Origin: Torymus aiolomorphi
Lineage: Eukaryota; Arthropoda; Insecta; Hymenoptera; Torymidae
Direction of reading: 5' to 3'
Assembly: GCA_036365515.1 (NCBI GenBank)
Contig: CM070874.1
Coordinates: 47,987,083 to 48,051,082, forward strand
Length of the DNA: 64,000 nucleotides
Position numbers and translations under genes: made by a program. The notes beneath the pieces were generated by a model. It was not told where the DNA came from. It did not search any database and worked only from the letters and a program-made list of their open reading frames with translations. Below are positions 38,154-47,835 of this stretch, in pieces; the stretch's first letter is position 1, and each line of letters starts with the position of its first letter.

Positions 38154-39488
38154 TTCTTCTAGATCTCTGCCTAAAAAACAAATTAAACTATAAAATAATT
38201 GATTCATACAGTGAATTGACTGAAGTAATTAGACCATTAAAAATTTTGTGAAGTAAGTACTCACAAGTATAATGTTCTTTGTGGGTTTTCTTGGATCACT
38301 GATAACTCTAATGTTGAAGAAGGCATGGCCAAAACCTAAAGAAGCTAAATTTGTATCTAATTCTTGCCACGTATTAGCTTTAATGTGACCATCAACAGCC
38401 GAAAGGAGAGTAGTAAATAATTTATCATCTTCAAAGCTAAGTGGTTTATCTTCATCAGGCTGGAAATCATCTTCATCCTTATCTCCTTCTACACCTAACG
38501 ATTCCTGACTATCGTCGTAGCTACTATCATCTTCAGAAGAATCCAAGTTACCTATAATTTTTGAACTTATTATGTACTTTGAAGAACAAGTTTGGTTTAT
38601 TTATTAAAATATTACATACTGAGTTTTATACAGCTTTTGTACAGTATTTGTTCTATAGATAAGGACTTAATACCATGGTCTATTTTATTCTTTAAAAGAT
38701 CTGAAATTCTCATTTTATATTTTATATTGTGCTATATATTTTTCTTAATTATTTTAGTATGTGTATAGCATATAAATAAATTATGAATAATAAGTGTTTA
38801 CCCTCAGCTGCTGAGACGAATAATGAAAATATGTTTGTCATATTTTCCTTAAATTTATAACCACTTAAAATTTCACTGCTTCTTTTACTACATGTAAAAG
38901 AATAAAAGTCTGTGCAAACATCGTTGTTATGATTGGTTTCTTACATGTAAAAAGAATTTGATAATGAGATAATTAAGTGAATAGTTAAAACGATTGATAT
39001 AATTTTAGAAAATGTTCTTATTAGTGAAATACCTTCGTATGGAGTGTTGACTTCATTAGTAAAAATAGATACCGTGTTTTTATGAGTACGGAAGACATTA
39101 TTATGGTCTGTATTCTCTATTGGAACCGCAATTAAATAAGCTACATTAACTATGAATAAATATCTGAAACGAGAAATGTTAAGGAAATTATTTTATATTA
39201 AGGTGGTTCTATGGGCAGATATAGTACTTAATTATAAAATATTCTACAATGAATTGTTCTCATACTGCAAAGTGAGAACCCATATAGTGTCATAGACCGG
39301 TACTTTAAGTTACGGAAAAAAATTTTTTAACGAAATTTCAGTACTAACAAAGTAGATATCGTTAATGTAAAAAAATGATGCAACAAATCGCTTTAATCTT
39401 TTTCATTTTTGCTTCAATTTTTGCTTAAAAAAATGAGACCTGTCCAGTTAAAATCGATCGAATAGATCCTGAGATAAAACGTTACACA

Positions 39489-39535
<47 letters not shown>

Positions 39536-41128
39536 GCGCACACACACACACACACACACACACGCACATACACACACAGGAAACAAATTTATTTTCAAAA
39601 TCGAAAACTTTTTATGCAATTATTCTTAAAAAATGTTTTTAATACCTTTTTGGCCTAAAAATGTTCTTCACCGTCACAAAGCTTTCTCTTTGAGGAAGCA
39701 AAAAGGTTTTAGATTTTCAAATTAATCGCGAAAACAAAGAAAATGGGATGTATTTTTTATCAAAATCAACTAATATTAATGTCAATGTTGTGTACATACA
39801 CACGCACGCACACAAGAACTACTTTTTTAAAATAAGGCATATCGTCTTTAAATGACTTCAAACTTGTTTTTAATATATTTTTTTGATAACTTTTTTTACT
39901 GTCACTTGCTCTATGAGAAAGCAAAAGACTACACTAAAATCAATTATATTATCATTTTTTATGTATTTACTTTCAAGAAAAATGTAGCAATAGAAATACA
40001 GTACAATATTAAGTCCATGTGCAATCTAAATGTAGATATCTACCTTATTGGCACGTGAATTTAATTTTTTTTCGATTAAGCAAAAATCTTAAAAAAAAGC
40101 ACTTTGTTAATAAGCTCTCCACAACGGAGTAAAAAATACCCTATTAGATTTTTCGAGAAACGTTTTTGAAATTTTCTAGTGTTATTCTGATTAATTACGA
40201 ATTTCAAAATTTAATAGATCATTCAAAAATTAAATAGGTTATTCTTTATGCCATTCCGGAGAGCTTGACAAAGCGTTTTTTTCTAAAATTTTTGTTCAAA
40301 TGCGAAAAAATAATTAAATTTACGTGCCGAGTAGGTAGAGATCTACGTTTGACGCGCATTTATAACTAGCTTGAAAGTTGTATATTAAGTTTTCCTTGGG
40401 TTTTTCCGGTTTACGTTCGATTGAAAATCTTATTTTTCAATGGATTTACGCAACGTAATAGCTATTGATTAATAGTACATTATGATACGGGTGTGGAAGG
40501 CGATTATTTACCGTATGAGACGTTTTTCGCACGAGTGAAGCGAGTGAGAAAAGTCGAATGCGGTAAAAATCACCTTATGCACCAGTGTCATACAGTATTT
40601 TATACCACGAGAGCTGAATAATGATATTAAAGTTATGATTTTGAGGTTAGAGTGGTATAAAATTAATCAAAATATTACATGTACGTAAGGATTCGCGTAA
40701 AGTTTTAAATTATTATTTTGATACAGTATTTACATATTCGCTTAAATTTAAATTTGTGCTGATTTTTTCCTTAAGTTATAATAACATTTACATCCTTCAA
40801 ACAAGATCTGAAAAAAATTTTGACTGTAATTTTAAAATAGTACTTTGCGATACTAGTGCGATAAAAATGATTCTTGTACGAGTGTGAGTGAGAATCATTT
40901 TTATCACCTGTATCGAATATTATTTTTTGACACAACTTGCGTTAAGTGCTATTTTATAGCACGAAGTGTCAAAAAAACCAGAATTTTATTACGAATTTTT
41001 CCCCTAATTTATCAGTTATTACTTTCAACGAATTTATTTATTAGATTTTTAGTATTACCCGTGACTTGAATAAATTTTGTAATTGAAAATACTGTGTAAA
41101 TGATAACTTACAGCAACGAGGAAAACAT
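30250..41128 (-). CDS. Secreted M13 (neprilysin-like) peptidase homologue, predicted catalytically inactive
   Basis: Spliced gene, minus strand, 18 coding exons: 41128-41112, 39163-39033, 38939-38802, 38700-38620, 38551-38265, 38030-37686, 37617-37507, 36610-36469, 36402-36318, 36241-36163, 36056-35868, 34334-34243, 32541-32480, 32399-32336, 32256-32177, 30965-30865, 30576-30460, 30384-30250. Every junction is AG/GT and in phase; total 2,256 nt, 751 residues, usual M13 length. Residues 1-20 (MFSSLLYLFIVNVAYLIAVP) look like a cleavable signal peptide. Family landmarks in order: C58-TDFY-x3-C66, Y116-KSC119, IDW at 371, the FYGN block ending at 535, NP at 581, YG at 615, ETITD (674-678), YAQ (705-707), R716, VVSNF (721-725). 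YSLLN (624-628) stands where HExxH should be, and NE (577-578) where the substrate-binding NA normally is, so peptidase activity is not expected. Acidic stretches at about 126-153 and 255-275 are extra. Family known; inactivity and secretion inferred. Confidence 0.92.
30611..30714 (-). other. Possible optional exon in the last large intron of the M13-like gene
   Basis: Within the 288-bp intron 30,577-30,864, a good acceptor (branch-like TCTAAC, pyrimidines, CATACAG) opens 34 codons ending at a GTATAA donor. It would join in phase only if the preceding exon used the weaker GTGTAA donor two bases earlier. The peptide does not resemble M13 sequence. Skipping it leaves the region about nine residues shorter than usual; including it makes it longer. 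It may be a minor splice form or a decoy. Confidence 0.25.
31121..31561. repeat. Intronic palindromic element
   Basis: Arms 31,121-31,303 and 31,378-31,561 pair closely, from TTTTTTGGGG at the left to the C-run at the right. Pairing includes 'ttcgacgattta' and 'catcgaatttcat'. Flanks contain repeated 'ttaacaaacagtact' words. It lies in the 1,211-bp intron 30,966-32,176, which also has a long T run near 31,046-31,068. Confidence 0.8.
32591..34214. mobile_element. Large interrupted palindrome filling one intron
   Basis: The ends 'atatatggagaattctacag' (32,591) and 'ctgtagaattcttcatatat' (to about 34,214) are inverted and match the ends of the foldback at 2,676-3,504. Further inward, 32,860-33,025 pairs with 33,370-33,565 (containing CTCGCTTCGCTC and GAGCGAAGCGAG), and 33,110-33,215 pairs loosely with 33,940-34,010. 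A related third copy of the inner block is at 33,570-33,780. Removing the element leaves an intron of about 77 bp, typical for this gene. Reading frames inside (for example 33,384-33,812) come from the palindromes. Confidence 0.8.
34369..35832. mobile_element. Foldback element filling another intron, itself invaded
   Basis: The left arm (about 34,369-34,830) and right arm (about 35,640-35,832) are inverted and related to the family at 43,712-44,414 ('gaagcccagt', 'gtagagttacag', 'ccgttttccaaagg'). It occupies nearly all of the 1,533-bp intron 34,335-35,867. The separate TIR element 34,868-35,359 lies between the arms. Confidence 0.65.
34868..35359. mobile_element. TIR element with 30-bp class minisatellite
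   Basis: Ends starting ATATCGTCG (34,868) and closing CGACGATAT (35,359) are inverted for about 30 bp. Inside, degenerate units built on AACTGACTTTTCTTCGTCT recur about five times on one side and in reverse complement on the other. The repeats give basic low-complexity translations (35,107-35,412, minus) that are not a gene. Confidence 0.7.
36779..36937. repeat. Intronic near-perfect hairpin
   Basis: Arms 36,796-36,856 and 36,865-36,926 are almost exactly complementary ('tcgaacttttctttt' class sequence), with weaker pairing outside to 36,779 and 36,937 and a loop under 10 bp. It lies in the 896-bp intron 36,611-37,506. MITE-like. Confidence 0.85.
36967..37420. mobile_element. TIR element with 36-bp minisatellite
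   Basis: The ends ATATCGACGCTCCCTACGAA (36,967) and its inverted counterpart ending GGGAGCGTCGATAT (to 37,420) define the element. The interior is about ten diverged 36-bp units sharing CGAAAACTAGCAC, first in one orientation and then inverted after about 37,240. The minus-strand frame 36,799-37,245 reads as a 12-residue repeat (SFRGKLANRVTF) only because the unit is a multiple of three; it is not supported as a gene. It has the same design as 34,868-35,359. Confidence 0.85.
38102..38150. repeat. TTA microsatellite
   Basis: About 16 uninterrupted TTA units within the 234-bp intron 38,031-38,264 of the M13-like gene. Confidence 0.95.
39425..39710. repeat. Dispersed AT-rich repeat family with CA microsatellite (intronic copy)
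   Basis: Carries 'gttaaaatcgatcgaatag' and 'cctgagataaaacgttac' immediately before a (CA)n tract (about 39,485-39,578), and 'aaagctttctctttgaggaagc' at its right end. This is the same layout as copies at 17.7, 47.8 and 60.7 kb. It lies in the first intron. Confidence 0.8.
40480..40990. repeat. Short hairpins with GAAGCGAG-type motifs in the first intron
   Basis: 40,500-40,575 pairs 'gcgattatttaccg' with 'cggtaaaaatcacc' around 'acgagtgaagcgagtg'. 40,855-40,915 pairs 'gataaaaatgattct' with 'agaatcatttttatc' around 'acgagtgtgagtg'. These resemble the inner blocks of 32,591-34,214 and the sequence near 45,700-45,760. Confidence 0.55.
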
Positions 41129-41160
41129 CCTTGCATTCACAACGACACTGCGATACAAAC

Positions 41161-41190
41161 TGAATAGAATTATGTGGTTTCTCTTTTATA
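41161..41190 (-). promoter_or_regulatory. Core promoter of the M13-like gene (TATA box and initiator)
   Basis: On the minus strand TATAAAAG (41,190-41,183) is followed by TTCAGTTT. The initiator adenine at 41,161 lies 29 bp after the first T of the TATA box, matching the arthropod TCAGT initiator and standard spacing. The ATG at 41,126-41,128 would be 33 nt downstream, giving a short leader. A strong TATA promoter fits a tissue-specific, highly expressed gene; that last step is inference. Confidence 0.75.
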
Positions 41191-41999
41191 AGCCGATAGT
41201 CATTATCTTTGCTTTTAATTTAATTAGCTAAAATATGATAACAAGTTAATTGTGACCTACCGGATATTAATTAGTCAACAGTACTTTAAATGCATTTTTA
41301 CCTAAGAAAAATTTTGTTATTAGTGCTCGTATAATTTTATAGTTTCACATATAGAGAATTTTATAAAATTTAGAATCCTAGCAGTTCAAAGCGTTATGCA
41401 CGTTATGGACTACTTTACTGCAAATTATGCAAAGCTCCTACTAGTAAACATGAGTAACAATTGTACTGTACTTTACGGCGATATAATGTTAAGGTTATAT
41501 AACAATTTGAAATCCAAATATAATTAAGTGAAATAGTATAAAAAGAGCATTCAATAATAATCATGCACGTTAAGGACGTCACTTTTTATTTGATTTAATA
41601 ATTTATTTATGATGCAATATCTATATACAATGCTAACATATCATTTAATTCTTTGAAAACGTTTGTGCCGGAAATAAAATTTCAATCTACAATGATTCAG
41701 CAAAACAATATTACGCAAATGAAATGAAAAACAGTATCTACAAGGAAACGGTTGATATAAGAGTACGACCGAAACATTTGTAATTAAAACACACATTTTT
41801 CATATAAAATAGCATATCACTTTTTTGCATTATATCATTTAGCACACCTTTTTACTGCTAAAATGTCAGATGCTTAAAGTAATCATTGCAAAATATCTGT
41901 CCGTTGTATAAATATTATTTGAATATAGAACGAGTTTAATCACATAGAAATACACACAATATAGGATAAACGAAAAAATAACTTGAATGAAAAGCATGA
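41191..41999. other. AT-rich 5' flank of the M13-like gene
   Basis: No repeat or gene was recognised. It may hold upstream control elements that cannot be defined by eye. Confidence 0.4.
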
Positions 42000-42840
42000 A
42001 GCTTCCGTTTAAGTGCACCACCCTCAAAGCTTCCCTATACCTACATAACAAAGCGCTGGGGCGTACGCGACCGAGAGTACACATTCTTTTTCTCCGAAAA
42101 AGCGCGTGACACACGCACGGCGCGTCAATGAACCGCTCGACATAGCATCTTGCATCCGTAACTTCCCAAAGGAATCCGTGCGCGATAAAAATGCGTGAAA
42201 GGCACGAAATGGTAAATATCTCCGTTTTTCTCGCCACCGCCAGTCGTAGAAAGAGGGGGAAGAAGAGAGAGAGAGAGAGTGAGGAAGAGAGGGAGAAAAC
42301 AACTGCGCTCTCTAAATTTAGGATTCCTTCGGCGTTGGCCGTGCGCGCACACACGACGTCTCATCCCGTAGTCGGAAGTTGCCTGACGGATGGGCGCAAT
42401 TGAGAGATGCACGCGCCTTCGCGTCGCGAGAGCGTGTCCGCGTTTAAAAGCCGTCGTCCGTGGCGACGACTTTTCTTCTAAAACCTCGAATTTGTCCGTG
42501 TTCCATTGAGAGGCAGTGGCGCACTAAAGAGGGAGGGGGTCGCCGAAAAAGCGAGAAACAAGCGTGTGCGCGCCATGAATCTGGCTCTTTCGGCCGCTCT
42601 TTGTACCGGGCGCGTGAGTATGAAAAGCTTTTAGTGCCTCAAAGCCACAGAGTTCGTTTCTTGTATTTTTAATTTACTTGCAACGAGCGTCGCTTGCGTG
42701 ACGCGCGAGCTTTCAGTAGCTCGGTGCAATGCGCTGCTGACGGAAACGGCCATCGCACTCATTTCAAGGACAATCTTTAATCCGCAGCTTCCGCCTGTAG
42801 AAACTTGCTGCATTCCAGTATTTCCGCTTAGATAAATTCT
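42000..42840. promoter_or_regulatory. CpG-rich patch
   Basis: GC- and CpG-rich with a GA-rich segment (about 42,255-42,298). A 162-codon minus frame (41,866-42,354) and overlapping frames on both strands are products of composition and the purine tract, with no recognisable domain. Confidence 0.25.
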
Positions 42841-43488
42841 TTTTACGTCTTATACGCAGCCAGATATGCATTTATCTTCGCAACCTCAACTAATTATTCT
42901 AAGAGAATTTACAGATAAGTTGTGAACTGTGCAAGATCTGGCGGTGAAAAAACTTGTTCATTATAGAAACGTTTCACGTATAATTACAGTTATCATTTTA
43001 TTAATTTCGGTATATTTGAAATATTATTAAATAATTAATAAATAATAAATTAATTAATAAATAAATTTTATAAAATACGTTACGCCACAGCGAGAATACG
43101 GGTCTGATTGTTATTTTATGGTATGTTTAGAATAAAACATTCATCTACAAACGAAAAACGAGCTTGCAGATTTTGTAAGAGTATAATATATAAACTTGTT
43201 AATGATCTAGTGGATTTATAATTATTTTTTTCTTCATATAAACCAAATGGAAACCATAGATAATTTTCTTATGAGTAGACAAACATTATAACATATAATT
43301 ATTTAAATTATATTATGGATTCTTCTATCTTTAACCTTTTAGAATTAAATGAGTTATGTAAGTAAAGTAACGAATTATACAAATGATAATATATGTATAA
43401 AACAATACATTTCAGGCTCTATAATTAAACGTATACACTTAATACAAAATTTTTGATAATGGATTATAATTATTTTGTTGGGGTGCTC
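42841..43488. other. AT-rich stretch, no feature seen
   Basis: Low-complexity 'aataaataa' runs near 43,020-43,075; nothing else. Confidence 0.5.
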
Positions 43489-43581
43489 TTATAATTGAGA
43501 GCTTGGAAACAAAAAGGGGACATTGCCCGTTCAGTTAACACACATTATGTTCCCTTTTCGTTTCCAGACCCTCAATTATTA
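43489..43581. repeat. Imperfect 93-nt hairpin (possible small-RNA precursor)
   Basis: ATAATTGAG...TTGGAAAC...AAAAGGGGACAT pairs with ATGTTCCCTTTT...GTTTCCA...CTCAATTAT across a loop of about 23 nt. The stem is about 33 bp with a few mismatches and G-T pairs, the size and shape of an insect miRNA precursor. No known miRNA seed was recognised. A short MITE is the alternative. Confidence 0.45.
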
Positions 43582-43711
43582 TAGAAAATATTTGAAAGAT
43601 TATTAATTATTAAGATAAATTTCTTTTTAAAATAATTTTTAAATAAATTTTGTATAATAATTGGTCAGGTTATTAACTAATTGATTAAACATGTTCGGGT
43701 TATACTCACAA

Positions 43712-44414
43712 ACAGAATGAATACCCTCCACGAAACGGATTTGAACGGGGTTTGGAAAATTGATTTCTGATATTTAAAAATGAAGTCCAGTGTTCGTAAT
43801 TCCATCTTATATGCCTTTTTTCTTGAGATATGGACAATCTAATCTCAAATATATTCTATTTTGTTGAAAAATGATGTATCTCCTATTGCTTGTCGCTTTC
43901 CAAGTATTTACGATACAAAACGAACAAAAAAAATTATAAAAGTAGACAGGAAAATTTAAAATTGATGCTTTGTTTCAGTATAACGTATTCATTTTCCAGA
44001 AAATTACAAGCAATCACCGATATTCTAAGCAAATAGTTAAAAATATGACCGATTAAATCATTTAAAAAGAAGGTAAATTCTTTATCATTTTCTTACGTAT
44101 CTTTGATTGCTTGTAATTTCCTGGAGAAAAAATACCTTAGAACAAAACAAAGCTTTAATTTTAGTTTTTCCTATCTATTTTTGTAATATTTATTGCTCGT
44201 TGTCGTATCATAAATACTTTCAAAGTGAGTCAATAGAAGAGACATCATTTGTGAAGGAAATAGAATATATTTATTTGAGATTAAATTGCCCATGTCTTTA
44301 AAAAGGCATATAAGATGGAATTACGAACACTGGGCTTCATTTTTAGATATCAGAAATTGATTTTCAAATTCCCGTTAAAATCCGTTTCCCGGAGGTTGTT
44401 GCACTCTTCCTGTC
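43712..44414. mobile_element. Foldback element with arms of about 330 bp
   Basis: Left arm 43,712-44,045 and right arm 44,085-44,414 pair throughout: 'gaaacggattt' against 'aaatccgtttc', 'cttatatgcc' against 'ggcatataag', 'gcttgtaattt' against its complement. It is the best-preserved copy of the family also at 34,369-35,832 and 24,520-24,770, and distantly related to 12,924-13,573. No transposase. Confidence 0.85.
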
Positions 44415-45799
44415 AGTACAGTGAGATGAATCAAGCAAAAATGTTTAGTACGAACAGTTAAAAATTTGTCGTAACTATTTTATTAATTTCTCTTACTATG
44501 TTGAGTAGTGTCAACATTTTGATTATTAATTGTAAGTAATTTTATGTGCAAAGATATATTATAGGTGCTTAGATGATATGTGTCAGAAAAGAAAATAAAG
44601 AAATTGTACAGTCCAGCTAGTGAGTGATCGATGAAGCTCGCTTTTTGTTTACTTACACGTTTTGCTTCTTTGCGTGATCTATTATTGAATTATATGAGAG
44701 AAGTAATCAAACATAATATGAAAAACATTTTGAAAGTACAAAAATATTTAGAAAATAAAATGATCAATTTTTAGAATAAATATAAAGGATACGCAAAAAT
44801 ATAAAAAATAAAACACACGAATGTGCTATGCTTAATACAATACATATATTTATGGCAATATATATAATTATAATCTGCTGTTTTTATACTTATCTACATA
44901 AAACTTTTAGTAAGAAAAAACAATAAGGAGGTTTGATGTGAAACTTGATTCTAAGCAATTTTGTAGATCATTAAAAATGTGCATAGCAAGTGGCGCTATA
45001 AACCGGATTGGTGCGATAATTGCGACCAGCCGATCTGATCTTCCGTAGCTTGGATGATCAAGAAAGTATCAGCGGGTGGTAATTGCGGTACATAGTCTTG
45101 ACAGTTAATGCATGGCTACGGCGGATTAATATTTTCCTGCATGACTCCTATACGTTATGAAAATTATTATTCCATTCAGTAATAGCATCGAAAAATGAGT
45201 CTATTTTTTCTTACGAAACTGGTTAACTTATCTATTCATGTAAAAACAACTCCCTTTAGCTGTTATTTTTGTCATTAATTAATGTATATTTCACGAGCAG
45301 AAGTGATGATAATTAAATAAATGAATGTATGTTAAAAATGTTCGAAATCTATGTACACAAATTCTTCGTACTAGGCAAAGTTTGCAATGTACTTTGCACT
45401 TTTGAATGCCAAAACGAGGTAGTGCCTTCATGAAAGCGAGAGGGACGTAGCTCCTTCTTAAATGGAAATTTGAGGTAGCGTCTTATCTGTCCAGACCATC
45501 AAAACAATTGATAGATGTTAAAAAATTATTGATTTTTGTAACAATAAGTTGGCTTCAAAGAATAAACTCTCGTCAAGTAAATACGTGTCCATTTCAATAA
45601 ATATAGAAAACTACTGTAAAGTGCCACTTTTACGCACGCTTCCGTTCACAAGTATGCATAAAAATTGTGTCAAGAAGAGAGTCCAAATAGTAGTTTTCGA
45701 TACAAGTGCGAAAGTGTTGATTTTAGCACGAGTGTGATGTTTGTCGCCCGAGCGAAGCGAGCAACAATTTGAATACTACAAATTTTACTATTTATTAGT
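44415..45799. other. No gene seen; GAGCGAAGCGAG motif near the right end
   Basis: Mostly AT-rich. A moderately GC-rich block at about 44,985-45,130 has no readable product. GAGCGAAGCGAG occurs at 45,750-45,761. Confidence 0.4.
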
Positions 45800-45922
45800 A
45801 TTGCTTCCTCCTAGAGGAAGCTTTGTGATAGTAATTTTTTGAGTTGTTGTAAAAACATGTTATAATTGTTCTTCGAGGTGTTAGAAATCAAAATACATGA
45901 TTTTTGAAAAATGTCTGTATGG

Positions 45923-45965
<43 letters not shown>

Positions 45966-46230
45966 TGTGTGTGTGTGTGTGTGTGTACGCCTGGATCAGC
46001 TTCTACACGATCGATTTTAACTGGACAGGTCTCATTTTTTTTGTTTTTTTTTGTGTGATGGCGGGTAAAAAATTCGTTCTTTGATTCGCCGATGCGTTTT
46101 TGTTTTATTTCGAATTTTCGATCTTCTCAAAATTAATTTTTGCTTTTTTTTTAATGATAAGATCGAGATATTTCAATAGAATGGATAGCATTCGAAAGAG
46201 CATTAAAATACCTATATTTTCTAAAAAAAA
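45800..46230. repeat. Dispersed AT-rich repeat family with GT microsatellite (inverted copy)
   Basis: Begins with the palindrome 'gcttcctcctagaggaagc' (45,806-45,824), then a (GT)n tract (about 45,927-45,986) and 'cgattttaactggacagg'. This is the reverse complement of the CA-bearing copies. Confidence 0.75.
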
Positions 46231-47783
46231 AAACCGCTGCCAATTCATTGGCAAGATGCGTCCTCAAACTAATTTATCGATTCCATTTTTTAAACTTAAA
46301 AAACAAAAGTAAATTTTTCACGACAAAACTTTATTAATAAATAAAACTGTTTTCTTTGTGGTTCTTTGTTGTTTGTGAAACAATTTGACTGAATATAAAA
46401 AATATCTTTTTGTTTTTTCATTTATGTATCCTATACAAACAATTAATTATTGTTATAAAAAATTTTAAAGAAATACATTAGTTTGAGAAAGAAAAGTATG
46501 TATTGGCAATAATCTAATAAATATTTGTTTTGAAACAGGTATTTAATTACTATCCTGCTCGACTTAGTGGTTTAAAGTTAATTCATCATTGTAACAATCA
46601 TACAAATATAATAACGAAGTTATACTTCTTAACAAAAGACAATGAATCGTTTTGAAATTTAACAGAGAGCTAGTTTTTTTCATATTTAAGAATCGATATT
46701 TTTATGAAATATTTTTATGAAATTTTTACGAAATTCATATTTTGAAAGTCAATTATAATCGTTGCCCTAGTACACGTTGCCGCGGAACTCAATCTGAAAT
46801 TACTTTCTCGGGGATATGCCCTAGTATACAATAATTATTTTATTTATATATGATATACAAATTAAATAGAACTATTGCATATTTTGCTCTAAAACTTTAT
46901 ATTTGTGTTTTGGGACTAATTTGGAATGAGTAAAAAAATTTTGACCAACATAACCTCTTGAAATTGTAACACAATGTTGTACTCGATAAGTGTAATAAGT
47001 GGTAACAATTTTGAGTCAATTAATCGAATATTCTTTTTAAAAATGCAAATATAAGAAATTTATAAAAAAATTTTAACCTCAAATATCTTTGGTCACAACA
47101 GTCACATTTTTTTGGGCAAAGAACTGACTCCTTAGATATAAAAAAGCTAATTCTCTGCCAAATTTCAAAACGATTCATTGACTTTTACTCCTATTATCGT
47201 AAAGGAAAGAAAACGCACATTTTTTCAAAAATAATTTTTTTCTCGGAAACAAATAAACATAACCTCTTCAAATTTTAACACAATGTTGTACTCGATAAGT
47301 GTAATAAGTGGTAAAAATTTTGAGTGGAAAAATGAAAAAGTTTTTGACATATCAATTAAAGAAGTATAAACCATATTTTCATTAATAACAAATGACAGGC
47401 TAGAAATAATTTAAATTGAAAAAAAAAAATTGTAGGTAATTTAAAGACCTTTTAATAAAAATTTAGTTTATTAAGTAATACTGGCTGAAACAAATTAAAA
47501 AATCAAAAAAACTAAAAATTCAAAATCGTTTTTTGGTTATAAAAAAAAACGGTAACATCAAAAAGTAGGTTATGCTCTCTCTATTCTCCTCCGAAACGAA
47601 GAGAATAAGCCTTTTCCGATGTAAATCGGTCGATCGGTTCAAAAGTTATCGTCTGTACACACAAACGCATCGGCGAATCAAAAAGAGGATTTCCTTCCCC
47701 CATTCACACAAGAAAAACAAAAAAAATGTGACCTATTTGGTTAAAATCGATCGAATAGATCCTGAGATAAAACGGTATACGTA

Positions 47784-47835
<52 letters not shown>

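Noticed and set aside
41866..42354. 162-codon minus-strand frame, longest in the window
   Set aside because: Open because of CpG-rich composition and a GA/CT tract; overlapping frames on both strands are equally open and no family motif is seen.
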